Positions 7,501 through 16,349 of a DNA stretch of 64,000 nt are shown here, one piece after another. Under the pieces are notes generated by a model. That model was given only the letters and a program-made list of their open reading frames with translations, ran no database searches and had not been told where the DNA came from. The position numbers and the translations under genes are program-made. The DNA lies in NCBI GenBank assembly GCA_045647865.1, contig JAZRMW010000023.1:88342-152341 (forward strand), read 5' to 3'. Each line of letters opens with the position of its first letter. Positions within the stretch are counted from its first letter, which is position 1. This DNA is from Phocaeicola_A sp045647865 (GTDB lineage Bacteria; Bacteroidota; Bacteroidia; Bacteroidales; Bacteroidaceae).

Positions 7501-7580
7501 GTGTGTCTGAGAAAAACTTTTTCCTAACCTGGCGGAAATTCCGGAGCCCTTAACCCGCATAAATTTTACCATGAGGCTCT

Positions 7581-8279
7581 ATGTCTGCAACCAAACAGGA
7601 CACCTCACAAATAAAATCCAAAGAGCGCGTGGCTCAACGGGGCGAAGTGTTCACCGCCGAACGGGAGGTGAATGCCATGCTCGACCTGGTGGCCAATGAA
7701 TGCTTGCGCCCCGACTCCCGTTTCCTTGAGCCTGCCTGCGGAGACGGAAACTTCCTCTCTGCCATACTCCGGCGCAAACTTGCCGAACTCCGTAGGAAAT
7801 ACAAGAAAAGTGCCCGCGACTACGAGAAACTCTCCATCGTAGCCATCGGTAGCCTCTATGGCGTGGATATTATGAACGACAATGTGGAGGCTTGTCGCCA
7901 GCGCCTATTCGAACTTTGGAATGCTGAATACACCGACCATTGCACCTCTGAGGCTTCGGACGAAGCACGCGAGGCGGCCCGCTTCATCATCAATCGCAAC
8001 ATCATCAATGGCAATGCCCTGACGTTGATGTGTGTGGACGATGAGGGACACGACACCAAGGCACCCATCGTCTTCTCCGAATGGACACTTATCAATGGCA
8101 CCCAGATGCAACGCTCCGACTACACCATGGCCGACCTCCTACTCCATAACGACACCAGTCAGGAGGGTGGCATGGGCAACCTCTTTGCCCTCACCGAAGA
8201 ACAGAAAGAGGAGGGTGGCATCTTCCTGCGCCGATACATCACTCACTATAAAAAGGTACAAGACTATGGAAAACAGTAG
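7581..8279 (+). CDS. N6-adenine methylase-like protein with SAM motif only
   Basis: 232 residues. It opens like an N6-adenine DNA methylase: RGEVFTAEREVNAMLDLV, then motif I FLEPACGDGNFL near residue 50, then YGVDIMNDNVEACRQRL near residue 93. No catalytic (N/D)PPY/F motif follows, and the protein ends where the catalytic half of a methylase would begin. The next gene starts inside it (14-nt overlap), so translation is probably coupled. The opening resembles that of the next protein, suggesting an old duplication. It may be a SAM-binding or regulatory subunit of a split methylase. An ATGAGG just upstream may serve as ribosome site; the ATG at 7571 is out of frame. Confidence 0.75.
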   Translation: MSATKQDTSQIKSKERVAQRGEVFTAEREVNAMLDLVANECLRPDSRFLEPACGDGNFLSAILRRKLAELRRKYKKSARDYEKLSIVAIGSLYGVDIMNDNVEACRQRLFELWNAEYTDHCTSEASDEAREAARFIINRNIINGNALTLMCVDDEGHDTKAPIVFSEWTLINGTQMQRSDYTMADLLLHNDTSQEGGMGNLFALTEEQKEEGGIFLRRYITHYKKVQDYGKQ

Positions 8280-9855
8280 CAATTTGTTTCAAAACGTCTA
8301 TAACCCCGACGTCCTTTCGTGTATAGCCAACTTGAGTAACGATGAGGTGTTCACCCCTCCCGAATTGGCTAACCGAATCATCGATATGCTCCCCGAGGAG
8401 TTGTTCCGCAACCCCGATACTACCTTCCTCGACCCCTGTTGCAAGAGTGGTGTGTTCCTCCGCGAGATTGCCAAACGGCTCATCAAGGGATTGGAGCCTC
8501 AGATACCCGACTTGGAGAAACGCATCGAGCACATCTTCTCCCGCCAGCTCTTCGGCATTGCCATCACGGAGCTGACCAGCCTCCTCTCGCGCCGGAGTGT
8601 CTATTGTAGCAAGTTTCCGAGTAGCCCCTTCTCTGCCTATCAGTTTCCCGAAGACCAACCGCAAGGAAACATCATCTACCAGCGCATCAAGCACACGTGG
8701 CAAAATGGGAAGTGTATCTATTGTGGTGCTTCGCAAAGCGAATACGAGCGTGGAGATGAACTCGAAACCCACGCCTATCAATTTATTCATAACTTTGATG
8801 TAAAGAAACTATTCAATATGAAATTCGATGTAATTATAGGAAATCCACCGTATCAGATGAGTGATGGAGGAGGAGCTGGTGATGCAGCTAAACCTATTTA
8901 TAATATGTTCATTGAACATGCAATCAAATTATCTCCAAGATATCTTTCAATGATAGTCCCTTCACGTTGGATGAAAGGAGGGAGAGGTTTAGACTCTTTT
9001 CGTGAAAGGATGATGAATGATACTAGAATTAAGAAAATATTTGATTTTGAAGATGCAAAAGAATGTTTTTCAGGGCTTCATATAGATGGAGGTGTTTGTT
9101 ATTTCCTATGGGAAAAAGATTATCAAGGGAAAGTTGAATATCATTTTCACTCTTTAGACAATTCTAAAAGTATTACAAATAGATATTTGAAGACTCCATT
9201 TTCTGAAACTGTAATTAGAGATGCAAGACAACTTACAATCTTAGAAAAAGTCGCAAAACTAAGAAACGTAAAATTTAGTTCTATTGTATCTTCACAAAAA
9301 CCTTATGGTATACGTGCAGATTTCTTTAATTCTCCAGAAAGATATAATGTTACAGTATATGATAAATACAAAACTGGATTCTTTAGAATTTTTGGAGTAA
9401 AAGGAATAAAAGGCGGAGCAAAACGAGTGTCAGCATATATTGCTCCTAATTCAATTAATCAAGGTCTTGATAATGTAGAGACATATAAATTATTCTTTTC
9501 TAAAGCTTATATGACAACATCTACAGTGCCTCCAGAAATCATTGTGGCAAATCCTTTTGATATTTGTACAGAAACATTTCTTGTAATAGGTAACTATTTA
9601 CAAAAAGGAAATGCTACAAATTGTTTGACTTATATAAAGACAAAATTTTTTAGAGCATTATTATTTTTCAATCGACATTCGTTGAACATATCACGTGATT
9701 CATTTGAGCTAATTCCTCTTCAAGATTTTACGTCTAATTCTGATATAAATTGGGACTTGTCGATAGAAAATATAGACAAGCAACTCTATGCCAAATACGG
9801 TTTGGATGAAACCGAAATTAGCTTTATTGAGTCTATGATTAAACCAATGGAATAA
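8266..9855 (+). CDS. Eco57I-type N6-adenine DNA methylase with mosaic specificity half
   Basis: 529 residues. Residues 1-170 hold DEVFTPPELANRIIDML and a motif I variant, FLDPCCKSGVFL. A possible zinc knuckle CIYCG lies near residue 150 and motif IV IIGNPPYQMSDG near residue 193, followed by a likely target-recognition region. It would methylate adenine at a specific site. The start at 8266 (MENSSNLFQ) overlaps the previous gene; the frame is open further upstream but only as a shadow of that gene. Base composition changes sharply near 8790: the first third is GC-rich with neighbour-like codons, and from the NPPY region to about 9780 it is strongly AT-rich. This suggests that the recognition half was replaced by recombination. 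Confidence 0.82.
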   Translation: MENSSNLFQNVYNPDVLSCIANLSNDEVFTPPELANRIIDMLPEELFRNPDTTFLDPCCKSGVFLREIAKRLIKGLEPQIPDLEKRIEHIFSRQLFGIAITELTSLLSRRSVYCSKFPSSPFSAYQFPEDQPQGNIIYQRIKHTWQNGKCIYCGASQSEYERGDELETHAYQFIHNFDVKKLFNMKFDVIIGNPPYQMSDGGGAGDAAKPIYNMFIEHAIKLSPRYLSMIVPSRWMKGGRGLDSFRERMMNDTRIKKIFDFEDAKECFSGLHIDGGVCYFLWEKDYQGKVEYHFHSLDNSKSITNRYLKTPFSETVIRDARQLTILEKVAKLRNVKFSSIVSSQKPYGIRADFFNSPERYNVTVYDKYKTGFFRIFGVKGIKGGAKRVSAYIAPNSINQGLDNVETYKLFFSKAYMTTSTVPPEIIVANPFDICTETFLVIGNYLQKGNATNCLTYIKTKFFRALLFFNRHSLNISRDSFELIPLQDFTSNSDINWDLSIENIDKQLYAKYGLDETEISFIESMIKPME

Positions 9856-9961
9856 AATGGAGAAAATAAAGGCAAGGTAATGCCCAAAAGGGCAAAAAAG
9901 GATTTTATAAAGCAAAATCCCTTGCAGATGAAAGGAAAGCCTAAAAAGGCAGGAAGGCCCC

Positions 9962-10054
9962 AAAGGCGAATAAGACAAAAGGCAAAAAACAAAAGGAACT
10001 CTGATAAGTTGCGATTAAGTGTGCATTTTTGTCCTTTTTGCCCTTTTCGCCTTT
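9962..10054. repeat. Two-armed array, AAAGGCGAA type
   Basis: Left arm AAAGGCGAA, TAAGACAAA, AGGCAAAAA (from 9962) faces a right arm whose complement reads AAAGGCGAA, AAGGGCAAA, AAGGACAAA (10026-10054), again in 9-bp steps. Upstream, GGGCAAAAAAGGATTTT and AAAATCCCTTGC (9889-9928) make a smaller facing pair. The gap 9856-10159 holds only this purine-rich repeat material. Confidence 0.55.
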
Positions 10055-10159
10055 AAAAAACATAAAAGAAACAATTAAAAACGCGCTCTTTGACAAGAAA
10101 GCAATAGGAATATTTGTAGAATTGATACATGCTCTGTATTTTTGCAAAAAAGAGAAAAT

Positions 10160-10717
10160 ATGCAAGGCAGCGATTTTATCCGACAAAAAGGCAATTACGA
10201 AGAGCTTCTCTGCTACAAGAAGTCTATGTGTGTATATGATGTAACATTCTACTTTGCACACAAATATTTGCACAAAGGAGATCGTACAATCGACCAAATG
10301 ATACAGGCAGCCCGGTCGGGTAAACAGAATATCGTAGAAGGATGTTCGGCCTCTACAACTTCTTCTGAGATGGAAATAAAGTTGCTGAATGTTGCAAAAG
10401 CCAGTCTGCAAGAACTTCTTGAAGATTATAAAGATTATCTGAGAGTAAGGGGATTGCAGTTATGGAAAGAATCGAGTGAAAAGCATGAACAGGCTCGGCG
10501 TGCATGTGCTGCTCATAATGAACCGGAATATTATCAGAAAGCCATAAGAGAGCGTTCCGATGAAACCATTGCCAACATTGCCATTATCCTTATTCGTCAG
10601 ACTGATTATTTGTTGAAACGCTATTTCGACCGGATAAAACAAGATTTTCTTGAACACGGAGGAATTAAAGAGGAAATGACAAGAGGCAGACTACAATGGC
10701 GTAAGGAACATCGGTAA
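10160..10717 (+). CDS. Four-helix-bundle protein (23S rRNA intervening-sequence protein family)
   Basis: 185 residues, mostly helical. CYKKSMCVYDVTFYFAHKYL, then DRTIDQMIQAARSGKQNIVEG, then EMEIKLLNVAKASLQELLEDY match the four-helix-bundle family first described from insertions in 23S rRNA. The family's molecular function is not settled. A C-terminal extension (about 130-185) predicted as helix plus basic tail (EEMTRGRLQWRKEHR) follows. The ATG at 10160 (MQGSDFIRQKG) is preferred over a TTG at 10142. It stands between the methylase and the helicase on the same strand, so it is probably a component of this locus and not an rRNA insertion; a DNA-binding or adaptor role is inference only. Confidence 0.75.
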   Translation: MQGSDFIRQKGNYEELLCYKKSMCVYDVTFYFAHKYLHKGDRTIDQMIQAARSGKQNIVEGCSASTTSSEMEIKLLNVAKASLQELLEDYKDYLRVRGLQLWKESSEKHEQARRACAAHNEPEYYQKAIRERSDETIANIAIILIRQTDYLLKRYFDRIKQDFLEHGGIKEEMTRGRLQWRKEHR

Positions 10718-10798
10718 CGCAACTATTACAGAGTGTAGAAATATTCATCCAGACTAATTCCTGTTTTTCTTGTTGAAGTGTGCCATAATAAATGAATT

Positions 10799-13735
10799 AT
10801 GGAACACAACTTTTTCCCCCAACGCCCAAACGTCACCCCCACTATCTATGCCTATAAGCTGGTAGGAGTAGATACCCACAAAGGTTTCCTGAAGGTGGGC
10901 TATACCGACCGCACCGCTAAGGAGCGCATCGAAGAACAACTTCATACCAGTAAGGTGAAGTACGAAATCGTATTGGTGGAGTCGGCCATGAGTCAGGATG
11001 GCTCATGCTTTACCGATAAGGATGTACACCGCCTGCTTGAGCGCAAGGGACATGCTCGGCTCAACCCCATGGACAGGACGGACGAATGGTTCCGTTGTAC
11101 GGTGACGGATGTGATGGCTTGTATCATGACCCTGCGCACAGGCTCGGCCAATGTGGAAAACCGTACACAAAACTTCAGCATGCGCCCCGAGCAATACCGC
11201 GCCGTGGAGCAGACAAAAAATTACTTTGAACGGGCAAAGAAAGAAGACCCGACCCGCACCCCCAAGTTCCTGTGGAATGCCAAGATGCGCTTCGGCAAAA
11301 CTTTTGCCAGTTATCAATTGGCACGGAAGATGGGGCTCTCGCGCATCCTTATCCTCACCTTCAAACCTGCCGTAGAGTCGGCTTGGAGAGAAGACCTCGT
11401 GACACACCTCGATTTCGAAGGGTGGCAATACATCTCTAACAAGGATGCCCGCAACAATAACTTGAACATCGACCAAGAGTTCCAACGTGCCGACAAACGG
11501 AAGCCCATTGTGGTGTTCGGTTCCTTCCAGGATTTACTGGGTACCAACGAGAGCGGAGGCATCAAGGCAAAGAACGAGTTTATCCACACCACCAACTGGG
11601 ACTTGGTCATCTTCGACGAATACCACTTCGGTGCATGGAGGGAGCGTGCCAAAGAGCTGTTTGAGAAAGAGAATGAAGAAGACACGGTGGATTTCGATGC
11701 CGAGAAGTACAAGAAAGACGAGGCAAGCAATGCCATCAACGAATCGTGGTTACCCATCTCCACTCGGTACTATCTGTTCCTCTCCGGCACTCCCTTCCGC
11801 GCTATCAACACGGGTGAGTTCATCGAAGAAGAGATTTTCAATTGGACCTACTCCGACGAACAACGCGCCAAAGCCGAATGGAAGGGTGCAGACAATCCCT
11901 ACCAAGCCTTACCACGCATGGTGATGCTGACCTACCGTATGCCTGACGAAATACAGGAGGTAGCCAAGCAGGGAGAGTTTGACGAATTTGATTTGAACCT
12001 CTTCTTCGCGGCCGAGGGCAGAGGCGAGAGTGCCCGATTCAAGTATGAGAATGAGGTACAGAAGTGGCTCGACCTGATTCGTGGCGGATACTTGCCCGCC
12101 AGTGTGGATGACTTGAAATTGGGACAGGACAAACGTCCGCCCATGCCCTTCAGCGATACGCGCCTGCTCAACGTACTTTCACACACACTATGGTTTCTTC
12201 CCAATGTGGCCTCGTGTTTTGCCATGGCCAACCTGCTTGCACAAAGGCAGAACAAATTCTATCACGATTACAAGGTGGTGGTGTGTGCCGGCACAGGAGC
12301 GGGTATCGGCTTGGATGCACTCTATCCCGTACAAGCTAACATGGGCGACCCGCTGGAGACAAAGACCATCACTCTCACTTGCGGTAAACTGACTACGGGT
12401 GTGACGGTAAAACCTTGGACGGGCATCTTTATGCTCCGCAACTTGAAAAGCCCCGAGACCTACTTCCAAGCCGCCTTCCGTGTGCAAAGTCCGTGGGAGG
12501 TGAAGAACGATGAGGGAAACCGCACCATCATGAAGCATGAGTGTTATGTATTTGACTTTGCCCTCGACAGAGCATTAAGACAGATTTCCGATTATAGTTG
12601 TCGCTTGGACATCAACGAAAGTAATCCCGAAGCCAAGGTGGGCGAGTTCATCAAATTCCTACCCGTGTTGGCTTACGACGGAAGCAGCATGAAGGAGGTG
12701 GATGCACAGGATATCCTCGACATTGCCTTGGCTGGCACATCGGCCACACTCTTGGCCAAGCGATGGGAGTCGGCCCTGCTTGTGAATGTGGATAACGATA
12801 CTCTGAAACGCCTGCTTGCAAGCCCCGAAGCGATGAAGGCCCTGCTGAATATCGAGGGTTTCCGCAACCTCAACAATGACCTGACGACCATCATCAACAA
12901 GTCTGAAGCCGTCAAGAAAGCCAAGAAAGAGAATCCCGACCCGACACCCAAGGAGAAGAAGGAAATCTCTGCCGAAGAGAAGGAGATGAAGAGCAAGCGC
13001 AAGCAGATACAGGAGAAACTGATTAAGTTTGCCACACGCATTCCGGTGTTCATGTATCTGACCGACTATCGCGAACGGTGCCTGAAGGATGTCATCACCC
13101 AATTGGAGCCAGGTCTGTTCAAGAAGGTGACGGGCCTGAGCGTAGAGGACTTCAACATGCTCTGTTCGCTCGGTGTGTTCAATGCTCCGCTGATGAACGA
13201 TGCCATCTTCAAGTTCAAACGCTACGAGGATGCCAGCCTGACCTACACCGGCATTGACAAACATGCAGATGAAGAAGTGGGAGGTTGGGACACTACCATA
13301 CGCAAAACTCAGTACGAAAAGCTTTTCTATAACCAACAATCCTCGATGACGGAGGTGGATACCAGTGTTTATTCGAAGACTGCTGATGAGGATACGGAAT
13401 CCCGCAGTGCAAAGAAGATACAAGGTAATAAAGAGGGATTTGTGCAAGTGAGAGAATACAACGCGCAACCCATATCCTATTCGCGAACAGTAGAATCTGG
13501 CGTGTCATCATCTACTGCTATGCCCCTTACAATGCAAGCAATGCAGAATACCGAGTCCGTACTGAAAGCAAAACTTGCTGGACTCGATGTGAATAGTCGT
13601 GTATTGCACCAGAAATTTGGCGAAGGCATAGTGGTGAGCAAGAGTGACAAGTTCATTCTTGTCAAGTTTACTCTTGGTGAAAAGAAATTCATATTCCCCG
13701 ATGCCTTTTTGATGGGATTTTTGGAAGTGGAGTAG
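10799..13735 (+). CDS. GIY-YIG nuclease / SF2 helicase restriction-like protein
   Basis: 978 residues. Residues 15-110 resemble a GIY-YIG nuclease of the T5orf172/Mug113 kind: IYAYKL at 16-21, LKVGYTDR at 31-38, Arg43, and EWFRC near 100. An SF2 helicase core follows: NAKMRFGKTFAS near 159-170 (motif I), VIFDEYHFG near 270 (motif II), FLSGTPF near 325 and CGKLTTGVTVKPW near 528. A charged helical stretch (about 705-745) precedes a C-terminal segment, HQKFGEGIVVSKSDKF, that looks like the small tail domain of UvrD-type helicases. As nuclease plus motor next to two methylase genes it is the likely restriction subunit. Cleavage activity is inferred, not shown. Base composition matches the GC-rich part of the locus. 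Confidence 0.8.
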   Translation: MEHNFFPQRPNVTPTIYAYKLVGVDTHKGFLKVGYTDRTAKERIEEQLHTSKVKYEIVLVESAMSQDGSCFTDKDVHRLLERKGHARLNPMDRTDEWFRCTVTDVMACIMTLRTGSANVENRTQNFSMRPEQYRAVEQTKNYFERAKKEDPTRTPKFLWNAKMRFGKTFASYQLARKMGLSRILILTFKPAVESAWREDLVTHLDFEGWQYISNKDARNNNLNIDQEFQRADKRKPIVVFGSFQDLLGTNESGGIKAKNEFIHTTNWDLVIFDEYHFGAWRERAKELFEKENEEDTVDFDAEKYKKDEASNAINESWLPISTRYYLFLSGTPFRAINTGEFIEEEIFNWTYSDEQRAKAEWKGADNPYQALPRMVMLTYRMPDEIQEVAKQGEFDEFDLNLFFAAEGRGESARFKYENEVQKWLDLIRGGYLPASVDDLKLGQDKRPPMPFSDTRLLNVLSHTLWFLPNVASCFAMANLLAQRQNKFYHDYKVVVCAGTGAGIGLDALYPVQANMGDPLETKTITLTCGKLTTGVTVKPWTGIFMLRNLKSPETYFQAAFRVQSPWEVKNDEGNRTIMKHECYVFDFALDRALRQISDYSCRLDINESNPEAKVGEFIKFLPVLAYDGSSMKEVDAQDILDIALAGTSATLLAKRWESALLVNVDNDTLKRLLASPEAMKALLNIEGFRNLNNDLTTIINKSEAVKKAKKENPDPTPKEKKEISAEEKEMKSKRKQIQEKLIKFATRIPVFMYLTDYRERCLKDVITQLEPGLFKKVTGLSVEDFNMLCSLGVFNAPLMNDAIFKFKRYEDASLTYTGIDKHADEEVGGWDTTIRKTQYEKLFYNQQSSMTEVDTSVYSKTADEDTESRSAKKIQGNKEGFVQVREYNAQPISYSRTVESGVSSSTAMPLTMQAMQNTESVLKAKLAGLDVNSRVLHQKFGEGIVVSKSDKFILVKFTLGEKKFIFPDAFLMGFLEVE

Positions 13736-13841
13736 GTGGTCTCTGCCTCTACACGCTGATAGGGATTGAGTGTGTTAATAGCTTCCGGTCCTTTTGGGGT
13801 GGAGGGGATGAATGGAATCGTACAACTTTTTGTCAAAAAAA

Positions 13842-13880
13842 TATGGGTATCCGATATTTTTTATCAGATACCCATAAAAA
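13842..13880 (+). terminator. Terminator after the restriction-like locus
   Basis: TATGGGTATC (13842-13851) pairs with GATACCCATA (13867-13876), continued by GATA/TATC, around a T-rich loop. A-rich sequence precedes and follows it, so it could work in either direction. The gap 13736-14034 otherwise holds only the next gene's promoter region. Confidence 0.7.
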
Positions 13881-14002
13881 ACAATTTACCTATCGGTTGA
13901 AATCATGCTGCAAAATAGAATAAACAATGCCTTTTCGGTCTATAACCAAGCCAAAAAGTTGTTTTCTTTACGAAAAAGTGTTCAAATTCAATCTTTTTGC
14001 GC

Positions 14003-14010
14003 TATTTTTG
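14003..14010 (+). promoter_or_regulatory. -7 box upstream of the plug gene
   Basis: TATTTTTG is an exact TAnnTTTG match 25 nt before the ATG at 14035. No good -33 TTTG is found at the usual distance. Confidence 0.45.
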
Positions 14011-14034
14011 CGTTCTCGAAGAAAAAAATGTCCG

Positions 14035-15282
14035 ATGAAGAATTATTGTTTGTTTTTCCTCTGTCTGTTGTTTCCTGTTCTCATGCAGTCCCAAAAGACG
14101 TGTGTCAATGTTCCGCATATCAAGACGCTGCGTGTCATTGCCAATGACAATTGGTTGGCTTATCCTGTTATCCGGCTCAATACTGCAGATCAAGTGGAAA
14201 TTTCATTTGATGAACTGACTCATGAGTATCACCGTTACACGTATAAGATTACGCATTGTAATGCCGATTGGACACCCAGTGACTTGTTTGATACGGATTA
14301 TCTGCAGGGCTTTAATGACAATGTCATCGATGATTATCAGAATTCCTTGAATACGAGCATGCTCTATACCCATTACCGATTCACGCTTCCCAATAATGAG
14401 GCACAGTTGTTGCTTCCTGGAAACTATAGGGTGGATATCTATGGAGAGGATAGTGAGGAAGAACCTGTGGCACAGGCTTGCTTCTCGGTCATACAGCCTC
14501 GCGTGGGGATTTCGGCAGAAGTCAGTAGTAATACGGATATTGACACGAATGATAGCCACCAGCAAGTAAGTTTCACGGTCAATTATCCGGGGATGAGTGT
14601 CACTTCTCCGCAAAGCGAATTCCAGGTGCGTGTCTATCAGAACTTGCGTACTGATAACTGTGTCACAGATTTGCAACCTACCTACTTACGGCCCGGACAG
14701 ATGCAGTTCGTTCATAATCGCAAACTGATATTCCCTGCTGGGAATGAATACCGCCGGTTCGAGATTGTTAATATGCATTATGGCTATCAGAATGTGGAGC
14801 AAGTGCAGTTTTTCAATCCCTATTATCATGCCACTCTTTATCCTGATCAACCTCGTACCAATTACAGTTACGACGAAGATCAGAACGGGCGTTACTTCAT
14901 CCGTTATGACATGGCTCAGGACAATGCTACGGAGGCTGACTACCTTTTTGTGCATTTTTCGTTGGAAGCAGACAAACCTCTTCCAGGAGGAAAGTTCTAC
15001 CTCAGTGGAGAATTTTCTTACAATCAGTTTACACCCGAATACGCCCTTTCTTACAATGAACAGAGTCAGGTTTATGAAGGTGTACAACTATTAAAAATGG
15101 GGGTCTATAATTGGCTTTACCTCTTTGTACCGGATGGAGCAACCAAAGGACAGACAGCTCAAGCTGCCGGAAACTTTTATGAGACAGAGAATGAATATCT
15201 CATTTTGGTTTATCACCGTCCGTTCGGTGGTCGTTATGACAGTCTGGTAGGGATGCAGGTTGTGAAGTTTTCGCAGGATTAG
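14035..15282 (+). CDS. Type IX secretion system plug protein (former DUF5103)
   Basis: 415 residues from the ATG at 14035, which gives a clean signal peptide (MKNYCLFFLCLLFPVLMQSQ); an upstream start at 13927 would place 36 basic residues before it and overlap the promoter. The body matches the former DUF5103 family: YPVIRLNTADQVEISFDEL, YTYKITHCNADW, NSLNTSMLYTHYRFTLPN, and RRFEIVNMHYGYQNVEQVQF. In Flavobacterium johnsoniae the plug closes the periplasmic side of the SprA translocon. This fits the gldKLMN cluster in the same window. The gene lies 18 nt upstream of engB, probably one transcript. Confidence 0.82.
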   Translation: MKNYCLFFLCLLFPVLMQSQKTCVNVPHIKTLRVIANDNWLAYPVIRLNTADQVEISFDELTHEYHRYTYKITHCNADWTPSDLFDTDYLQGFNDNVIDDYQNSLNTSMLYTHYRFTLPNNEAQLLLPGNYRVDIYGEDSEEEPVAQACFSVIQPRVGISAEVSSNTDIDTNDSHQQVSFTVNYPGMSVTSPQSEFQVRVYQNLRTDNCVTDLQPTYLRPGQMQFVHNRKLIFPAGNEYRRFEIVNMHYGYQNVEQVQFFNPYYHATLYPDQPRTNYSYDEDQNGRYFIRYDMAQDNATEADYLFVHFSLEADKPLPGGKFYLSGEFSYNQFTPEYALSYNEQSQVYEGVQLLKMGVYNWLYLFVPDGATKGQTAQAAGNFYETENEYLILVYHRPFGGRYDSLVGMQVVKFSQD

Positions 15283-15300
15283 GAATAAAAAAATAAGAAT

Positions 15301-15906
15301 ATGGAAATAACAAGCGCAAAATTCGTTATCAGTAACACGCAATTGGATAAGTGTCCGCAAGATGGCAAGCCCGAGTATGCTTTCATCGGCCGTTCCAATG
15401 TGGGCAAGAGCAGTCTCATCAACATGCTTACCAAGAATAAAAAATTGGCAATGACCAGTTCTACACCAGGAAAGACTCTGCTTATCAATCATTTTCTCAT
15501 CAATGAACAATGGTATTTGGTGGATTTGCCGGGATACGGCTATGCACAGCGTGGTAAGAAGCAACAAGAGAAGATTACGCAAATCATTGAGAATTATATC
15601 TTGGAGCGCGAACAGATGACCTGTCTCTTTGTATTGCTCGACTGTCGTCATGAACCTCAGAAGATTGACCTTGAGTTTATGGAATGGTTGGGAGAGAACG
15701 GTATCCCCTTTGCCATTGTGTTCACTAAGACCGATAAATTGAGTGGAGGAAAGTTGAAATTCAGTGTGGAGAATTATAAACAGCGTTTGTCAGAACAATG
15801 GGAAGAACTTCCCCCGATATTCACCACATCTTCAGAAAAAGGACTGGGCCGGAAAGAGTTGTTGGATTATATCGGAAGTATCAATGCTTCAATTGTGTTG
15901 AAATAG
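15301..15906 (+). CDS. engB: Ribosome biogenesis GTPase EngB/YihA
   Basis: 201 residues of the TrmE-Era-EngA-EngB GTPase group. G1 is GRSNVGKSS near residue 30, G3 is DLPGYGYAQRG near 78, G4 is FTKTDK near 141 and a G5-like TTSSEKGLGR lies near 178. The protein is needed for assembly of the large ribosomal subunit. Length is normal for the family. It follows the plug gene closely and ends at a bidirectional hairpin shared with the convergent gene. Confidence 0.96.
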   Translation: MEITSAKFVISNTQLDKCPQDGKPEYAFIGRSNVGKSSLINMLTKNKKLAMTSSTPGKTLLINHFLINEQWYLVDLPGYGYAQRGKKQQEKITQIIENYILEREQMTCLFVLLDCRHEPQKIDLEFMEWLGENGIPFAIVFTKTDKLSGGKLKFSVENYKQRLSEQWEELPPIFTTSSEKGLGRKELLDYIGSINASIVLK

Positions 15907-15945
15907 GAAAAAGGGTTTGCTGTAAAAAACTCGGAATAAAAGATA

Positions 15946-15997
15946 AAAGGGGAGTGTGTCTTAAAATTCAATAGAATGTTAACACTCCCTCTTTTTT
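15946..15997. terminator. Bidirectional terminator between convergent genes
   Basis: AGGGGAGTGT (about 15948-15957) faces ACACTCCCTC (about 15982-15991), flanked by AAAA on the left and TTTTTT on the right. It lies between engB on the plus strand and the membrane protein gene on the minus strand. Confidence 0.7.
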
Positions 15998-16001
15998 ATT
16001 T

Positions 16002-16334
16002 TTATTCGCTTTTGTCTGGCATACGGAAAGCTGTATAGAGTTCCAAAAGAGCTGCAATCGTAAGTGTGGCTATCCAACCGTTGTGTCGTTCGGTGAACAT
16101 CAATACGCCTGTGGCAAGCAACATTAGGCAACCAAATAGCTGTTGACGGCGTAAACGTTTTATTACCAAATTATTGCCTTCGTATCGGTCTGTCATTTGC
16201 ATGGCTGCAAACAACAGAGCTCCGATACAGTAGATGTAAGGAGCTGGTGCCCATTTGGTAATCATCAATGAGGCTCCTATAAGAAGAGTTGTGGCACCGA
16301 TAAGCATCAGCGCAGTATTCAGTTTGTGGTTCAT
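16002..16334 (-). CDS. Small integral membrane protein, unknown function
   Basis: 110 residues with four hydrophobic segments (about 8-25, 31-47, 66-82 and 88-103) and a short basic loop between segments 2 and 3 (RYEGNNLVIKRLRRQQ). I do not recognise a characterised family. It starts 15 nt after the stop of the DivIC/FtsB-like gene on the same strand, so the two are probably co-transcribed. It ends at the bidirectional hairpin facing engB. Confidence 0.75.
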   Translation of the reverse strand: MNHKLNTALMLIGATTLLIGASLMITKWAPAPYIYCIGALLFAAMQMTDRYEGNNLVIKRLRRQQLFGCLMLLATGVLMFTERHNGWIATLTIAALLELYTAFRMPDKSE

Positions 16335-16349
16335 AGGTGTCGGATATAA

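Noticed and set aside
7335..7553. 72-codon frame inside the structured RNA
   Set aside because: It begins at a non-ATG codon, runs through RNA stems and the terminator, and has no protein-like pattern.
8032..8265. 78-codon upstream extension of the methylase gene
   Set aside because: It overlaps the previous gene in another frame and reads as Ser/Thr/Pro-rich noise; the ATG at 8266 starts the family homology.
10160..10717. Four-helix-bundle gene as part of a split 23S rRNA gene
   Set aside because: There is no rRNA sequence on either side.
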